From contig JAJDAO010000069.1 in the NCBI GenBank assembly GCA_029261835.1, positions 186,001-250,000 of the forward strand: a stretch of DNA of 64,000 nt, read 5' to 3'. Of the stretch, positions 23,000-31,635 are shown piece by piece. The notes beneath the pieces were generated by a model. That model saw only the letters and a program-made list of their open reading frames with translations. It was not told where the DNA came from and made no database searches. Position 1 is the first letter of the stretch. Each line of letters begins with the position of its first letter. A program made the translations under genes and the position numbers. Source of the DNA: Deltaproteobacteria bacterium. GTDB lineage: Bacteria; Myxococcota_A; UBA9160; UBA4427.

Positions 23000-25639
23000 T
23001 CAGACGTCTTCCTCGCCGCGCCAGCGCTGCCTCAGAAGGATCATCGCCGGCAGCACGACCAGCGTACAGACGATCAGGCACAGCACTGCGATGGACAGCA
23101 GAAGCCCCATGCTGTGAATACCCCGGTGGTGGGAAACCGAGAGCGAGCCGAATGCGGCCAGCGTGGTCAGCGCGCTCAGCAACACCGCGCGGGGTGTGCT
23201 CGAGTTCATCACATCTGCCAGTGAGCGGTCGTGGCGCAGTCGCATGTAGACATGAATACCGTTGTCCACGCCCAGCCCCAGCACCAGGGGTATCACGACC
23301 ACGTTGCTCATGTTGAACGGCACGTCGATCAGCACCCCGACGGCGATGGTGAACAAGGCCGCCAGGCTGATCGGCAGTAAGACCATCAGAGCGTCGACGG
23401 GGCTGCGCAGTGTCACGAGCAGAAGCGCAGCGATTACGACGAAGGCAATGCCGATGGCCATACGGAAGGTGCGCACGACGATGCGGCCGATGCCGGCCTC
23501 CACGGCCGGGCGACCGGTGGCCCGCGGTGCCACCGTCGCCACACTGTCGACGAAGCGGCTCAGGGCCGCCACGTCTCTGACATCCTCTCGCGGCAGAGCG
23601 ACCACGAGCGCACGTCCGTCTGCGGCGACCGCGCGCTCACGAAGTCTCTCGGGCAGATCCTCAAAGTCGATCCGATCGACCGTCACCGCTCGGCGCAGCC
23701 AGGCGATGCGCTCCCCGAGATCGGAGATCACGCGTCTCTCGAGCTCGGCGGCCTGCGCGGCCGGGTCTGGGCTGGCGGAGAGGCGCTCGAGAACGGCACC
23801 GAGGCGCCGAGCCGCGCGGTGCGCGTCATCCAGCCGATCCGGTTCCGGCAGGTCGGCGATCTTGCCGCGCAGGCTCTCGAGCGCGGCAAGCCGTTGCGCC
23901 GCGTTGGGCGGCTCTTTCGCGGGCTCGGGGTAGAGGAGCGGCTCCAGAAAGAAGGCCGCATCCTCCAAGACCTCGAGCTTGTCGTCCTGGTCCCGCGGCA
24001 AGTAGTAGGAGGGCGGGCGCACCTCGGCGACCTCCTTGAGCGTGGCGAGCCGCGCAGCGAGCGCCTCGGCTGAAGCGCGATCGGGCGCCAGCACCGTGGC
24101 CGCGTAGTCGGTAACGATGTCCTGCGTCTGCAGCTCGCGCAGCGTCGTCATCGACTCCGACTGAGGATCCTTCATCCCCAGCGTGCTGAAATCGAAGGTC
24201 ATTCGACCAGCGACGCCCAGCGACGCAGCCGCCAATGCAGCCGCCAGTGCCACCACGGCACCCGCGTGCCGAGCCAGCGCCGGGTAGAGCCGGGCCAGGA
24301 CCGGCTGCGAGCGAACGTGCTGCCGGCTGGGCGCCCGCATCAGAGCGAGCACAGCGGGGAATACGCTGAAGCTGGCCACGAGCGAGACGAACATGCCCCC
24401 ACCGGCAATGATTCCGAGCGCGCCGAGGCCGCGGTACGGAGTGGGGACGAAGGAGAGAAACCCGATGGCAGAGGTCAGTGCGCAGAGCGTGACCGCGCCA
24501 CCGACGCCTTCGGCGGCGCGGCGCATCGCCTTGGGCACGGCGAGTCCGCGACGGGTCTCTTCTTCGTAGCGCAGGCCAATGTGAATCGCGAAGTCGACGC
24601 CGAGGCCGATCAGAAGCACTGCGAATGCGGCGGAGATGATGTTGAACTCGCCCACGGTGAGCATCGCGTAGGACGTCGTCCAGCTCAGACTCGCGATCAG
24701 GGTGACGAGCGTGGCGACGATGATCCGCAGCGAACGCACGCCGAAGCCGAGGATCAGGCCCAGCAACGACAGCGACAGGACGCCTGCCAGCGCCAGACCC
24801 CGCTGCAGGCTCGCCAGCTCGTCATGAAACAGCGGCACCATTCCGGTCAACCTCACGCGAACGCCGTTCTCGGGTGTGAGGCCGAGCTCCCGTGCGGTCT
24901 GACGGATCCCGTCGATGAGGCTGCGGCTCGAAATCGCGTCGTCGAAGTCCTTGCGCCCCTGAACGATGATCAGGCGATAGACCTGCTCGTCCGTGCCGAG
25001 AAACTCGTCCGCCCACGAGATCGTGTGCGGCCTTCCGGCCAACATGGCCTCGGCCACCTCGTTCAGGCGCTCCACCATGCTGGTGAAGCCGGGCGGCAGC
25101 TCGCCCTCCTCGGCGAGCTCCTCGAGGCTCAGCTCGAGCTCTTTGAAGAGGCCGCGCAGACTGGGATCCTCGACCAGCGCCGTCAGTGCGGGCTGCGCCT
25201 CGGCGAGCCTCTCGACGACGTCGTCGAGATCCGCCTGGTCGAGGTACAGCAGGCCGTGGTCTTCGAAGAATCGGTCGGAGCCCGGCGCCCAGAGAGTGCT
25301 GATGAGGTCCGGCCGCCGCTCGAGGGCTGCGCTGAGGCGCTCGACCGCGTCCTGGACGAGGTCGATGGAGTCGGATGTGACGACGATCAGGCTCGTCTCG
25401 TCGAACTGCGGGAAGGCCCGCACGTACTCCTGATAGTCCAGACGGAACGGCTCGTCCTGCCGGATCAGCTTGGAGTCGTCGGAGTTCATCCGCACTGTCT
25501 GCGCTGAATAGACGAACGAGGCCAGCGTCAAGACGGCCAGCACCACCAGGCCGCGGCCGGGATGGCGCGCGAGCAGGGCTACCCAGGACGCCAGGAGGCG
25601 CAGGTAGCGGTTGGGCTCGTCGCGCACCCCCGACTCCAC
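23000..25639 (-). CDS. MMPL-family RND transporter (HpnN-like), inner membrane
   Basis: The protein has 879 residues with the internal duplication of the family: one N-terminal helix, a large periplasmic loop with coiled coil, a block of helices around residues 265-430, a second loop (about 465-690) and a final block (about 705-870). The sterol-sensing-type repeats include GLGVDFAIHIGLRYEEE and GLGVDNGIHVYMRLRHD, which hold the Asp residues of the proton relay. HpnN and relatives move hopanoids or other lipids to the outer membrane. The listed start is GTG; a second GTG four codons later (25627) has a better-placed GGAG. Confidence 0.88.
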   Translation of the reverse strand: MESGVRDEPNRYLRLLASWVALLARHPGRGLVVLAVLTLASFVYSAQTVRMNSDDSKLIRQDEPFRLDYQEYVRAFPQFDETSLIVVTSDSIDLVQDAVERLSAALERRPDLISTLWAPGSDRFFEDHGLLYLDQADLDDVVERLAEAQPALTALVEDPSLRGLFKELELSLEELAEEGELPPGFTSMVERLNEVAEAMLAGRPHTISWADEFLGTDEQVYRLIIVQGRKDFDDAISSRSLIDGIRQTARELGLTPENGVRVRLTGMVPLFHDELASLQRGLALAGVLSLSLLGLILGFGVRSLRIIVATLVTLIASLSWTTSYAMLTVGEFNIISAAFAVLLIGLGVDFAIHIGLRYEEETRRGLAVPKAMRRAAEGVGGAVTLCALTSAIGFLSFVPTPYRGLGALGIIAGGGMFVSLVASFSVFPAVLALMRAPSRQHVRSQPVLARLYPALARHAGAVVALAAALAAASLGVAGRMTFDFSTLGMKDPQSESMTTLRELQTQDIVTDYAATVLAPDRASAEALAARLATLKEVAEVRPPSYYLPRDQDDKLEVLEDAAFFLEPLLYPEPAKEPPNAAQRLAALESLRGKIADLPEPDRLDDAHRAARRLGAVLERLSASPDPAAQAAELERRVISDLGERIAWLRRAVTVDRIDFEDLPERLRERAVAADGRALVVALPREDVRDVAALSRFVDSVATVAPRATGRPAVEAGIGRIVVRTFRMAIGIAFVVIAALLLVTLRSPVDALMVLLPISLAALFTIAVGVLIDVPFNMSNVVVIPLVLGLGVDNGIHVYMRLRHDRSLADVMNSSTPRAVLLSALTTLAAFGSLSVSHHRGIHSMGLLLSIAVLCLIVCTLVVLPAMILLRQRWRGEEDV

Positions 25640-26036
25640 GATCTCCGACTCCTGCTCCAGCTCTGGCTCACGGCCCGCGCGGCCTGATTCGCGCCGGCCC
25701 CGGGGAGGTTGCGGCTGGTTCTACCGCATTTGCGGGCGGGCATCCACGCGGGCGGTCCCGCCGGCGCGCATGCGACAGCGCAAGCGGCGGGCCAGTCCCA
25801 CGCGCCCTCGTTCGGGTGGTTTTCCCCTCTCACCGACCATTCGCTGCAGCCGATCCTGCGCGCCAACCGGCGCCCCGGCACTGCCGTGCGAGCGCGCGTT
25901 CCGCGCAGCCAGCGGCTACGAGAGAGCGCCTTGCAGAGTCGCCCGGCGCCCGCCCTATCCCCACTTTTCGCCTCTGCGCGGACACCTACATGCTACTCAT
26001 CACCGAAGTCGCAGCGAGCGGCGGAGCAGGAACTAC
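25640..26036. other. Divergent intergenic region, MMPL gene / effector module
   Basis: There is no supportable gene. This region must hold the promoters for the MMPL gene and, if it is one operon, for the seven-gene module that starts at 26037. I see no clear inverted repeat or -35/-10 pair. Confidence 0.5.
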
Positions 26037-27362
26037 ATGCCTCGCAGAGTCCAATACGTGAACCTGCCGTACGACGAGGACGAGCGGCAGGGTTCCTATA
26101 TCAACTACGAGGTCGAGGCTTCTGAGCTCGCGGGCGATGATATCGGCCATACCGAGTGGTGGATCGACGCCGTGCCGCCCGACAACCCGACCCAGCCGCC
26201 CAACGTCGATCAGAAGTACCTCTCGCGAGCGCAGCGAGCGCGCGTGCGAAACGGGCAGGTCCGCAATCGGCGCGAGCGTTTTCGCAACCGTGTCTACCTG
26301 CCCCACGTTGGCGGCGACGTCTACAAGATCATGTGCAATCAGCGCGGTGAACGCGGGAACGACGATCTCGAGGTGGACGAGGTCATCACCTACCGCAAGC
26401 TCTTCTACACCGTGCACCTGATGAATGACGCCTGCGAAACCGAGTTCAACGCCGTCAAGGATCAGATGGAGGCCGCGGTCGACGAGGGCTACGTCGAACT
26501 CGAGAACGTGACGACCGACCGAACGCGGGTCGACGAGGCGCACACGCGATCGACCAACGCGCTCACGCACCTCTACAATCGGCGCCCGCGGCTCTCGGAT
26601 CGCCCGTTTCACCTGCGCGTGGTGATCCTCAACGACATCTACGAGCGCAAGACGCGCAACTTCAACGCCGCGGGCATTAGCGGAGCCTCCCACACCTATA
26701 CGCCGACAACGAGTGGCGGAGAAGTCTTTCACCTGCAGAACAACGGCATCGTCTGGGTGCGCGCGAGAATCAACGGCACCGGTCCCTGGCGAGATGTCAC
26801 GCGCTACGCGACGCAGAACACCGATGTCTCGGTGACGGTGAGGCTGACGGGCGACGACTCACACGCCAGGACGCGGCGGGCTATCGCCGACGGCGGCACG
26901 GTGAACCTCCGGTTCCGGCTCAAGGTTCGCGACAGCTACAACGGCCACAGCATCGGAAACTTCGTCTGCGTTCGCATCCGAGACGACACCGGCGCAACGC
27001 GCAACCGCAACGGCGTGCTGAAGACGCTGGTCCACGAGGTTGGACACGGCTGTCAGCAGGCCGTTAGGCGCGAGCGGCTCTATAATGCGAACGGCATCGC
27101 GACAGGACGGGAGACCAACGCACTGTGGCACACCGACAACCGCGGAGGCCGCGGCAACCACTGCTCTCACAACTGCACATTGGTCAACGTCGGTTCGCGT
27201 CAAGAATACCGAGCCAACGCCGGCTCGGTCCCGTGTGTGATGATCTTCTACGGCGTCAACACGGTCGTCGACGGCAAGTTCTGCCCCACCTGCCTGCCCC
27301 GCGTGAGGCGCGCCAATATGAACAGCGCCAACATGAGGCGGCGCTCCTGGCATCGGTACTGA
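26037..27362 (+). CDS. Putative secreted zinc metallopeptidase, type VI-type effector candidate
   Basis: 441 residues without a Sec signal peptide. The zinc site is HEVGH at about residues 333-337, in KTLVHEVGHGCQQAV. A Cys/His-rich tail follows: HCSHNC, VPCVMIFYG and FCPTCLPRVR, a layout seen in metallopeptidase domains linked to type VI modules. The N-terminal 200 residues have no recognised domain and may serve as a loading region. It is the first gene of a run ending in DUF4150 (PAAR-like) and DUF2169 genes. Absence of an export signal and this context favour a secreted toxin, which is an inference. The start is ATG 26037. Confidence 0.7.
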   Translation: MPRRVQYVNLPYDEDERQGSYINYEVEASELAGDDIGHTEWWIDAVPPDNPTQPPNVDQKYLSRAQRARVRNGQVRNRRERFRNRVYLPHVGGDVYKIMCNQRGERGNDDLEVDEVITYRKLFYTVHLMNDACETEFNAVKDQMEAAVDEGYVELENVTTDRTRVDEAHTRSTNALTHLYNRRPRLSDRPFHLRVVILNDIYERKTRNFNAAGISGASHTYTPTTSGGEVFHLQNNGIVWVRARINGTGPWRDVTRYATQNTDVSVTVRLTGDDSHARTRRAIADGGTVNLRFRLKVRDSYNGHSIGNFVCVRIRDDTGATRNRNGVLKTLVHEVGHGCQQAVRRERLYNANGIATGRETNALWHTDNRGGRGNHCSHNCTLVNVGSRQEYRANAGSVPCVMIFYGVNTVVDGKFCPTCLPRVRRANMNSANMRRRSWHRY

Positions 27363-27365
27363 GCC

Positions 27366-27950
27366 GTGAGCAGCTGGCGCGAACCGCTCGAGCTCGAGAT
27401 CCCGGAGCTCTTTCTCTATGATCCACAGCCCGAGTTTCCGAGCCTCGAGCCGCCCGAGACCGGAGCCCGGCTTCGCCTGGTGGATCTCGCCTACGACGGG
27501 GCGGTGCTGAGCTTCCGCGCGCTCATCACATTCAACGTCACTCACTGGCAGATGTGCAGCCTGCAGCGGCTCGAGGCGGCTTTCGTGATGACGATCGAAG
27601 ACGCCGCCAGCGGCCGGGCCGGAGCGCTGAATCTGCTGGACCCGCACAAGGAGTACGAACCGCTCGAGGGACCGAACTTCCAGCCGCAGCCGCAGGCGAC
27701 CGAGCGCGAAGGCTGCGATGTTGGAGGCTACATCGAGTTGCCCATCGTGTTCGAAGCTTCCCCACCGTCGTTTCGAGGGCCATCCATCTTCGTCTCGATA
27801 AACTTCTTCGCCAGCGGCTCGAACGTCGTCGCGATCGACGTCGAGGAGGTGCGCAGCATCTCGTACCTCGACGCCGAGCCCTGGCAGCCGCGGCTGCTGG
27901 CCGACGAGGATGCCGACGTGCTGGGCGAGGAAGAGGACGGAGATGTTTGA
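27366..27950 (+). CDS. Unknown protein of the effector module (194 residues)
   Basis: It starts at a GTG three bases after the metallopeptidase stop and overlaps the next gene by eight bases, so it is part of the same transcript. The protein is acidic, most strongly at its C-terminus (DEDADVLGEEEDGDV), has no signal peptide and is predicted to be beta-rich. I recognise no family. Its position directly after a toxin candidate makes it a possible immunity protein or chaperone. Confidence 0.7.
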   Translation: MSSWREPLELEIPELFLYDPQPEFPSLEPPETGARLRLVDLAYDGAVLSFRALITFNVTHWQMCSLQRLEAAFVMTIEDAASGRAGALNLLDPHKEYEPLEGPNFQPQPQATEREGCDVGGYIELPIVFEASPPSFRGPSIFVSINFFASGSNVVAIDVEEVRSISYLDAEPWQPRLLADEDADVLGEEEDGDV

Positions 27951-28347
27951 GCAAACCGAGCGCACGCCCTCACTCGACTCGCCCGGCATCGCGGTCGCGG
28001 CCGGTGAGGCGATCGAGTGCCAATCGGGCGAGCCGATCTGGATCGATGCCGCCGCACTCTTTCCCGCCGAGGCGGAGTGCGACGTCAGGCACTGGTGCCG
28101 GTCACTCTTCATTCTTTGCGTTTCGGAGCAGGACCAGGCTCCTCTTCTCGCCAACCTACTCAAGGATCGCATCGTGGCCGCGGACGCCGTCGAACGCTGC
28201 GAGAGTGACGGCGGTCCGGCACTGCGGATTCCCCTGCACTTCGATCTCGCCCAGGAGCTCGGCGTGAAGCTGGAGACGGCGAGATACTTCTTTCAGATAT
28301 CGGCGCGGCAGTATCGCTCTCGCGTCGTAACGATCAACGTGACATAG
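27943..28347 (+). CDS. Unknown protein of the effector module (134 residues)
   Basis: It starts at ATG 27943 inside the end of the previous gene (ATGTTTGA overlap), with GAGGACGGAG upstream. The product has no signal peptide. It has an extended beta-rich look, with repeated Cys (residues 27, 47 and 54 or nearby) and a C-terminal YRSRVVTINVT. I know no family. The tight overlaps indicate co-translation with its neighbours. Confidence 0.65.
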   Translation: MFEQTERTPSLDSPGIAVAAGEAIECQSGEPIWIDAAALFPAEAECDVRHWCRSLFILCVSEQDQAPLLANLLKDRIVAADAVERCESDGGPALRIPLHFDLAQELGVKLETARYFFQISARQYRSRVVTINVT

Positions 28348-28941
28348 ATGAACGCCCTTCGCATCGTATGGGTGATCCTGCTCGCCGTCGCGTGTGCGAC
28401 AACGGAGCCTGTGACCATGAACAAGTCGGTGGAACTCTTCGACGGCAGCCGTCTCTGGAAGCGCTATCAGCGTCTCTTCGAATCGATCCGTGAGACTGGC
28501 TCACAGCGCAAGCTCGACGCACTCGAGTCGAAGACCGATTCCCTCTCTCCGGACGTCAGCAGTGCGCTCGGCAACTCGCCGCTCGTAGCAGCACTCGAGC
28601 AGGTGCTGCGCTGCGAGATCGAGCGCCGACGCGACGAGCTCGACACGCCGCGTGGAGAGCCCGAGGAGCCGGACGCGCTGCTGATCCTGCGCGGCGCGCT
28701 ACCGCGACTCGCAGCGGATCGACAAATCGTCGAGGCGCTGCGCGCTGCCGGCGTCGATCACGCGTGGGCAGTCGAGACCTTCTCGACCTCACTCGCGCAG
28801 TCGGTAGCGACAGTCGAAGACCAGGCGAAGCTCGTGCGCGCGGCGGGGCGTATCGCTCCGGGCCAGGGCGAGCTGGCGCAGGCCGAGGCGGAACTCGCCC
28901 CGGCACGTGCAACCCTCGAGCAAGTGCGAGGAAGACCGTGA
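28348..28941 (+). CDS. Lipoprotein of the effector module
   Basis: The ATG follows the previous stop codon directly. Residues 1-16 (MNALRIVWVILLAVAC) form a lipoprotein signal with the lipidated Cys at 16. The mature part is helical and charged, with long Arg/Glu-rich stretches (CEIERRRDELDTPRGEPEEP). No family is recognised. A periplasmic lipoprotein next to a toxin candidate fits an immunity role against a periplasm-acting enzyme; this is only inferred. Confidence 0.7.
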   Translation: MNALRIVWVILLAVACATTEPVTMNKSVELFDGSRLWKRYQRLFESIRETGSQRKLDALESKTDSLSPDVSSALGNSPLVAALEQVLRCEIERRRDELDTPRGEPEEPDALLILRGALPRLAADRQIVEALRAAGVDHAWAVETFSTSLAQSVATVEDQAKLVRAAGRIAPGQGELAQAEAELAPARATLEQVRGRP

Positions 28942-28950
28942 GGGACGGCA

Positions 28951-30003
28951 ATGGCTGACGTACTCGGAATCGACGCGCTCGCCGCCATCTCTCCGGTCGG
29001 CAACGATCTGCGCCAAACCGCCAGCTCCGTGAGGGCGCGAGTCAACCGCTTCGCCCCGCATCCCGCACTCGAGTGTGTCAGCGGTGACCACGAGTCCGAG
29101 GAGCCGAGTGAGCCCGTCGTGATGGGGCTCTGCAGACGATTTCCGAGCGAGCTCGAAGGTGCCGAGCGCCTCGTCTCAATGCTGCTGGCCTGCCTCGGCG
29201 ATATGCTCCTCGGCGAAGAGATCGCCGCCGACGACCTGGCGAGCTCCGCCTTTCTGCTCGCGCTGCCGGCGAATGACGTCGCGGTGGCGGAGTGGGGTCT
29301 CGGCGAGGCATTCGGCAGCGACCTCTGGCTACGTGCCGGGCTCCCCTCGCCCGCTGTCTTCGAAACGAATCAGTCGGGTCATACGGGCAGCTGCGAGCTC
29401 ATTCAGCGCGCCTTCGATCTGCTGATGGAGGGCTCCGCAACAAGCTGCTTCGTGGCAGGCGTGGACAGCTACAACGCCGATGCGAGAGTCGCACTCCTCG
29501 ATGAGTCGAAGTCCCTCCGCAGCAGTCGCAACCACGACGGCTTCATCCCCGGCGAAGCCGCATCGCTGCTGCGCCTTTCTCTCCCCGGGGCGGCGAGCGC
29601 TCGGGCCCTTCTCGAGCGTCCGACGTTCGGACGCGAGCCGCAGCCGGTGAGCGGAGGCCGTCACAGCACCGGCGAGGGGCTTGCTGAGAGCATCCGGGCA
29701 ATGAGCGACGGCCGACGCTGGGGCCGGGTCTACTGCGATCTCAACGGGCAGAGCTACCGCTTCGCTGAGTGGGGTCTGATGCGTACGCGCCTTGCGGCGG
29801 AGCTCTGTGACGACATTGCGCTGGTACACCCGGCCGACTGCCTGGGTGATGTCGGCGCGGCGACAGGAGGCATCCTGGTGGGCTGTGCGGTGGCGGCGCT
29901 AGAACGGGGCTACGCTGGGGATTCACAGGCGCTTCTGTGGACTGCCTCCGATGACGGCCTGCGTGCCTCTCTCTGCGTGCGCGCAAAGCAGCAAGAGGAC
30001 TGA
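28951..30003 (+). CDS. Thiolase-fold (beta-ketoacyl synthase-like) protein lacking the catalytic residues
   Basis: 350 residues with the KAS fold: a nucleophile-elbow-like segment (NQSGHTGSCELIQRAFDLLM), SCFVAGVDSYNADAR, the GFIPGEAASLLRL block and a final DCLGDVGAATGG. Where KAS enzymes have the catalytic Cys, the alignment puts His or Gly, and the His of LGHTLGA is Asp (LGDVGA). It is therefore unlikely to condense acyl chains. Similar thiolase-like proteins sit beside DUF2169 and DUF4150 genes in type VI modules, where a chaperone or scaffold role has been supposed. Confidence 0.75.
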   Translation: MADVLGIDALAAISPVGNDLRQTASSVRARVNRFAPHPALECVSGDHESEEPSEPVVMGLCRRFPSELEGAERLVSMLLACLGDMLLGEEIAADDLASSAFLLALPANDVAVAEWGLGEAFGSDLWLRAGLPSPAVFETNQSGHTGSCELIQRAFDLLMEGSATSCFVAGVDSYNADARVALLDESKSLRSSRNHDGFIPGEAASLLRLSLPGAASARALLERPTFGREPQPVSGGRHSTGEGLAESIRAMSDGRRWGRVYCDLNGQSYRFAEWGLMRTRLAAELCDDIALVHPADCLGDVGAATGGILVGCAVAALERGYAGDSQALLWTASDDGLRASLCVRAKQQED

Positions 30004-30017
30004 GAGGAGTCGATCTC

Positions 30018-30521
30018 ATGCCGGCAACTGTCAACGTGAACTTTCGAACGATCGTGCACAAGAAGAGCACGGGAATGTCGATTGCCTTCCCCGATGTCTG
30101 CAAGACACCGACTCCAGTCGGGCCGATCCCGATCCCGTATCCGAACATCGCCCAGTCCACCGATACCGACAAAGGGAGCAAGAAGGTGAAGATGGACGGT
30201 GAGCCGATCATGCTGCAATCGTCCAGTTTCAAGATGAGTGCCGGTGACGAGGCGGGCTCGGCGCAGGGCGTGGTTTCGAACAAGATCAAGGGCCCGGCCG
30301 AGTTCATCTCCTATTCGTTCGATGTGCAGGTGGAAGGAAAGAGCGCCTGCCGCTTGGGCGACATGATGCTCCACAACAAGGGGGGCACGTTCAACACGCC
30401 TCCGATGGCGGAGATCCAGCCCCCGATCGTCGTCATCGACATTCCGGATCCGAGCCAGGAAAAGGACAGCAAGAGCTGGGGACTCAAGTCGGGCAAGGCC
30501 GTCAAGGACGGCGGCGGCTGA
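30018..30521 (+). CDS. DUF4150 PAAR-like tip protein
   Basis: 167 residues matching the DUF4150/PAAR-like family: VNVNFRTIVHKKSTGMSIAFPDVCKTPTP at the start, then GPIPIPYPN, and a centre with MLQSSSFKMSAGDEAG. In type VI systems PAAR-like proteins sharpen the VgrG spike and connect to effectors. The short C-terminal extension (SKSWGLKSGKAVKDGGG) has no toxin domain, so the cargo is more likely the separate metallopeptidase. It lies between the thiolase-fold gene and the DUF2169 gene, 14 and 4 bases away. Confidence 0.88.
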   Translation: MPATVNVNFRTIVHKKSTGMSIAFPDVCKTPTPVGPIPIPYPNIAQSTDTDKGSKKVKMDGEPIMLQSSSFKMSAGDEAGSAQGVVSNKIKGPAEFISYSFDVQVEGKSACRLGDMMLHNKGGTFNTPPMAEIQPPIVVIDIPDPSQEKDSKSWGLKSGKAVKDGGG

Positions 30522-30525
30522 GAAT

Positions 30526-31602
30526 ATGCTCGGTGTGGTCAACCGAAGCCCGTTCGTAGTGGCGCTGGTTCCCGGACGGAATCGCGAAGGAGATGAGTTC
30601 CTGACACTGGTCGCCAAGGGGACGTTCACGATCTCGCCCGGCGAGAGCCAGCTGCGGCTCGCTGAGGAGCAGGTCGCAATCGTCTTCGCCGACGACTACC
30701 ACGGCGAGGCGGGCGAGTCGAGTCTCAAGCGGAAATCCGAGGCCACGCCCCCCAACGGCTGCACTGACATCGCGCTACTGGGGCAAGCCTACGCGACAAC
30801 GGAAGACTGCAGCGAGATGGAGGTCAGCCTCAGTATCGGACCTGTCAGCAAGCACCTTCGCGTCGTCGGCGACCGCAAGTGGCGCAAGCGACTCGGCCTT
30901 CGCCTGCGCACGCGTCCCGAGCCCTTCGAGACGATGCCGCTCGTGTACGAGCGCTCCTACGGAGGTGGCGACCAATCGCATCGCAAGAAGAAGAAACACG
31001 GTTTCGAGTCCCGCAATCCGATTGGCCGTGGCTACGCGGTGTCGCGCCGGAGCAAGTGGGTGAACGGATTGCAGCTGCCCAACATCGAAGATCCAGGCCA
31101 GATGCTGCGCCGGCCCGGGAAGCATCCCGTGCCGGTCGGCTTCGGCTTCATTCCGCCAAGCTGGCAGCCGCGGCTAGGGTATGCGGGCACCTACGATGAA
31201 GGCTGGCAACGCGATCGGTGCCCGCTACTCCCGCACGACTTCGACGAGCACTTCTTCAGTGCGGCTCACCCCGACTTGATCGCCCGGCCCGCACTGGCCG
31301 GCGATGAGCGTGTGCTTGCCTGCGGCCTATCGGCACAGGGAGATCTCGAATTCGATCTGCCGGGGGTGCACTTCGAGTGCTACGGCATCGTCGACGAGAA
31401 GAGCGTGCCACTCGAGCCCAGCCTCGACACTGTGCTGGTCGAGCCCGATGAGAGCCGCGTCCTGCTCACGTGGAAAGCGGTATTGCCGTGCACGCTTCAG
31501 CTCCTCAGCGTCGAAGCGGTCGTCATTCGCAGCCTCGAGCCATGGAGCGCACCGGTGGTGACAGAAGACGCAGCGTCGAACGTACGACCTCTGCGGCCCT
31601 GA
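30526..31602 (+). CDS. DUF2169 domain protein, type VI effector-loading adaptor family
   Basis: 358 residues. Family blocks are NRSPFVVALVPGRNREG with LVAKGTFTI at the N-terminus, then PLVYERSYGGGD, ESRNPIGRGY, LPNIEDPGQ and GFGFIPPSWQPR. DUF2169 proteins are described as adaptors/chaperones that help load PAAR- and VgrG-linked effectors. This gene ends the module; no VgrG, sheath, baseplate or ClpV gene is in the window, so the apparatus must be encoded elsewhere. Confidence 0.88.
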   Translation: MLGVVNRSPFVVALVPGRNREGDEFLTLVAKGTFTISPGESQLRLAEEQVAIVFADDYHGEAGESSLKRKSEATPPNGCTDIALLGQAYATTEDCSEMEVSLSIGPVSKHLRVVGDRKWRKRLGLRLRTRPEPFETMPLVYERSYGGGDQSHRKKKKHGFESRNPIGRGYAVSRRSKWVNGLQLPNIEDPGQMLRRPGKHPVPVGFGFIPPSWQPRLGYAGTYDEGWQRDRCPLLPHDFDEHFFSAAHPDLIARPALAGDERVLACGLSAQGDLEFDLPGVHFECYGIVDEKSVPLEPSLDTVLVEPDESRVLLTWKAVLPCTLQLLSVEAVVIRSLEPWSAPVVTEDAASNVRPLRP

Positions 31603-31635
31603 GCCGCTACCCGGCGGGACGCTCTGCGCCGCTTG

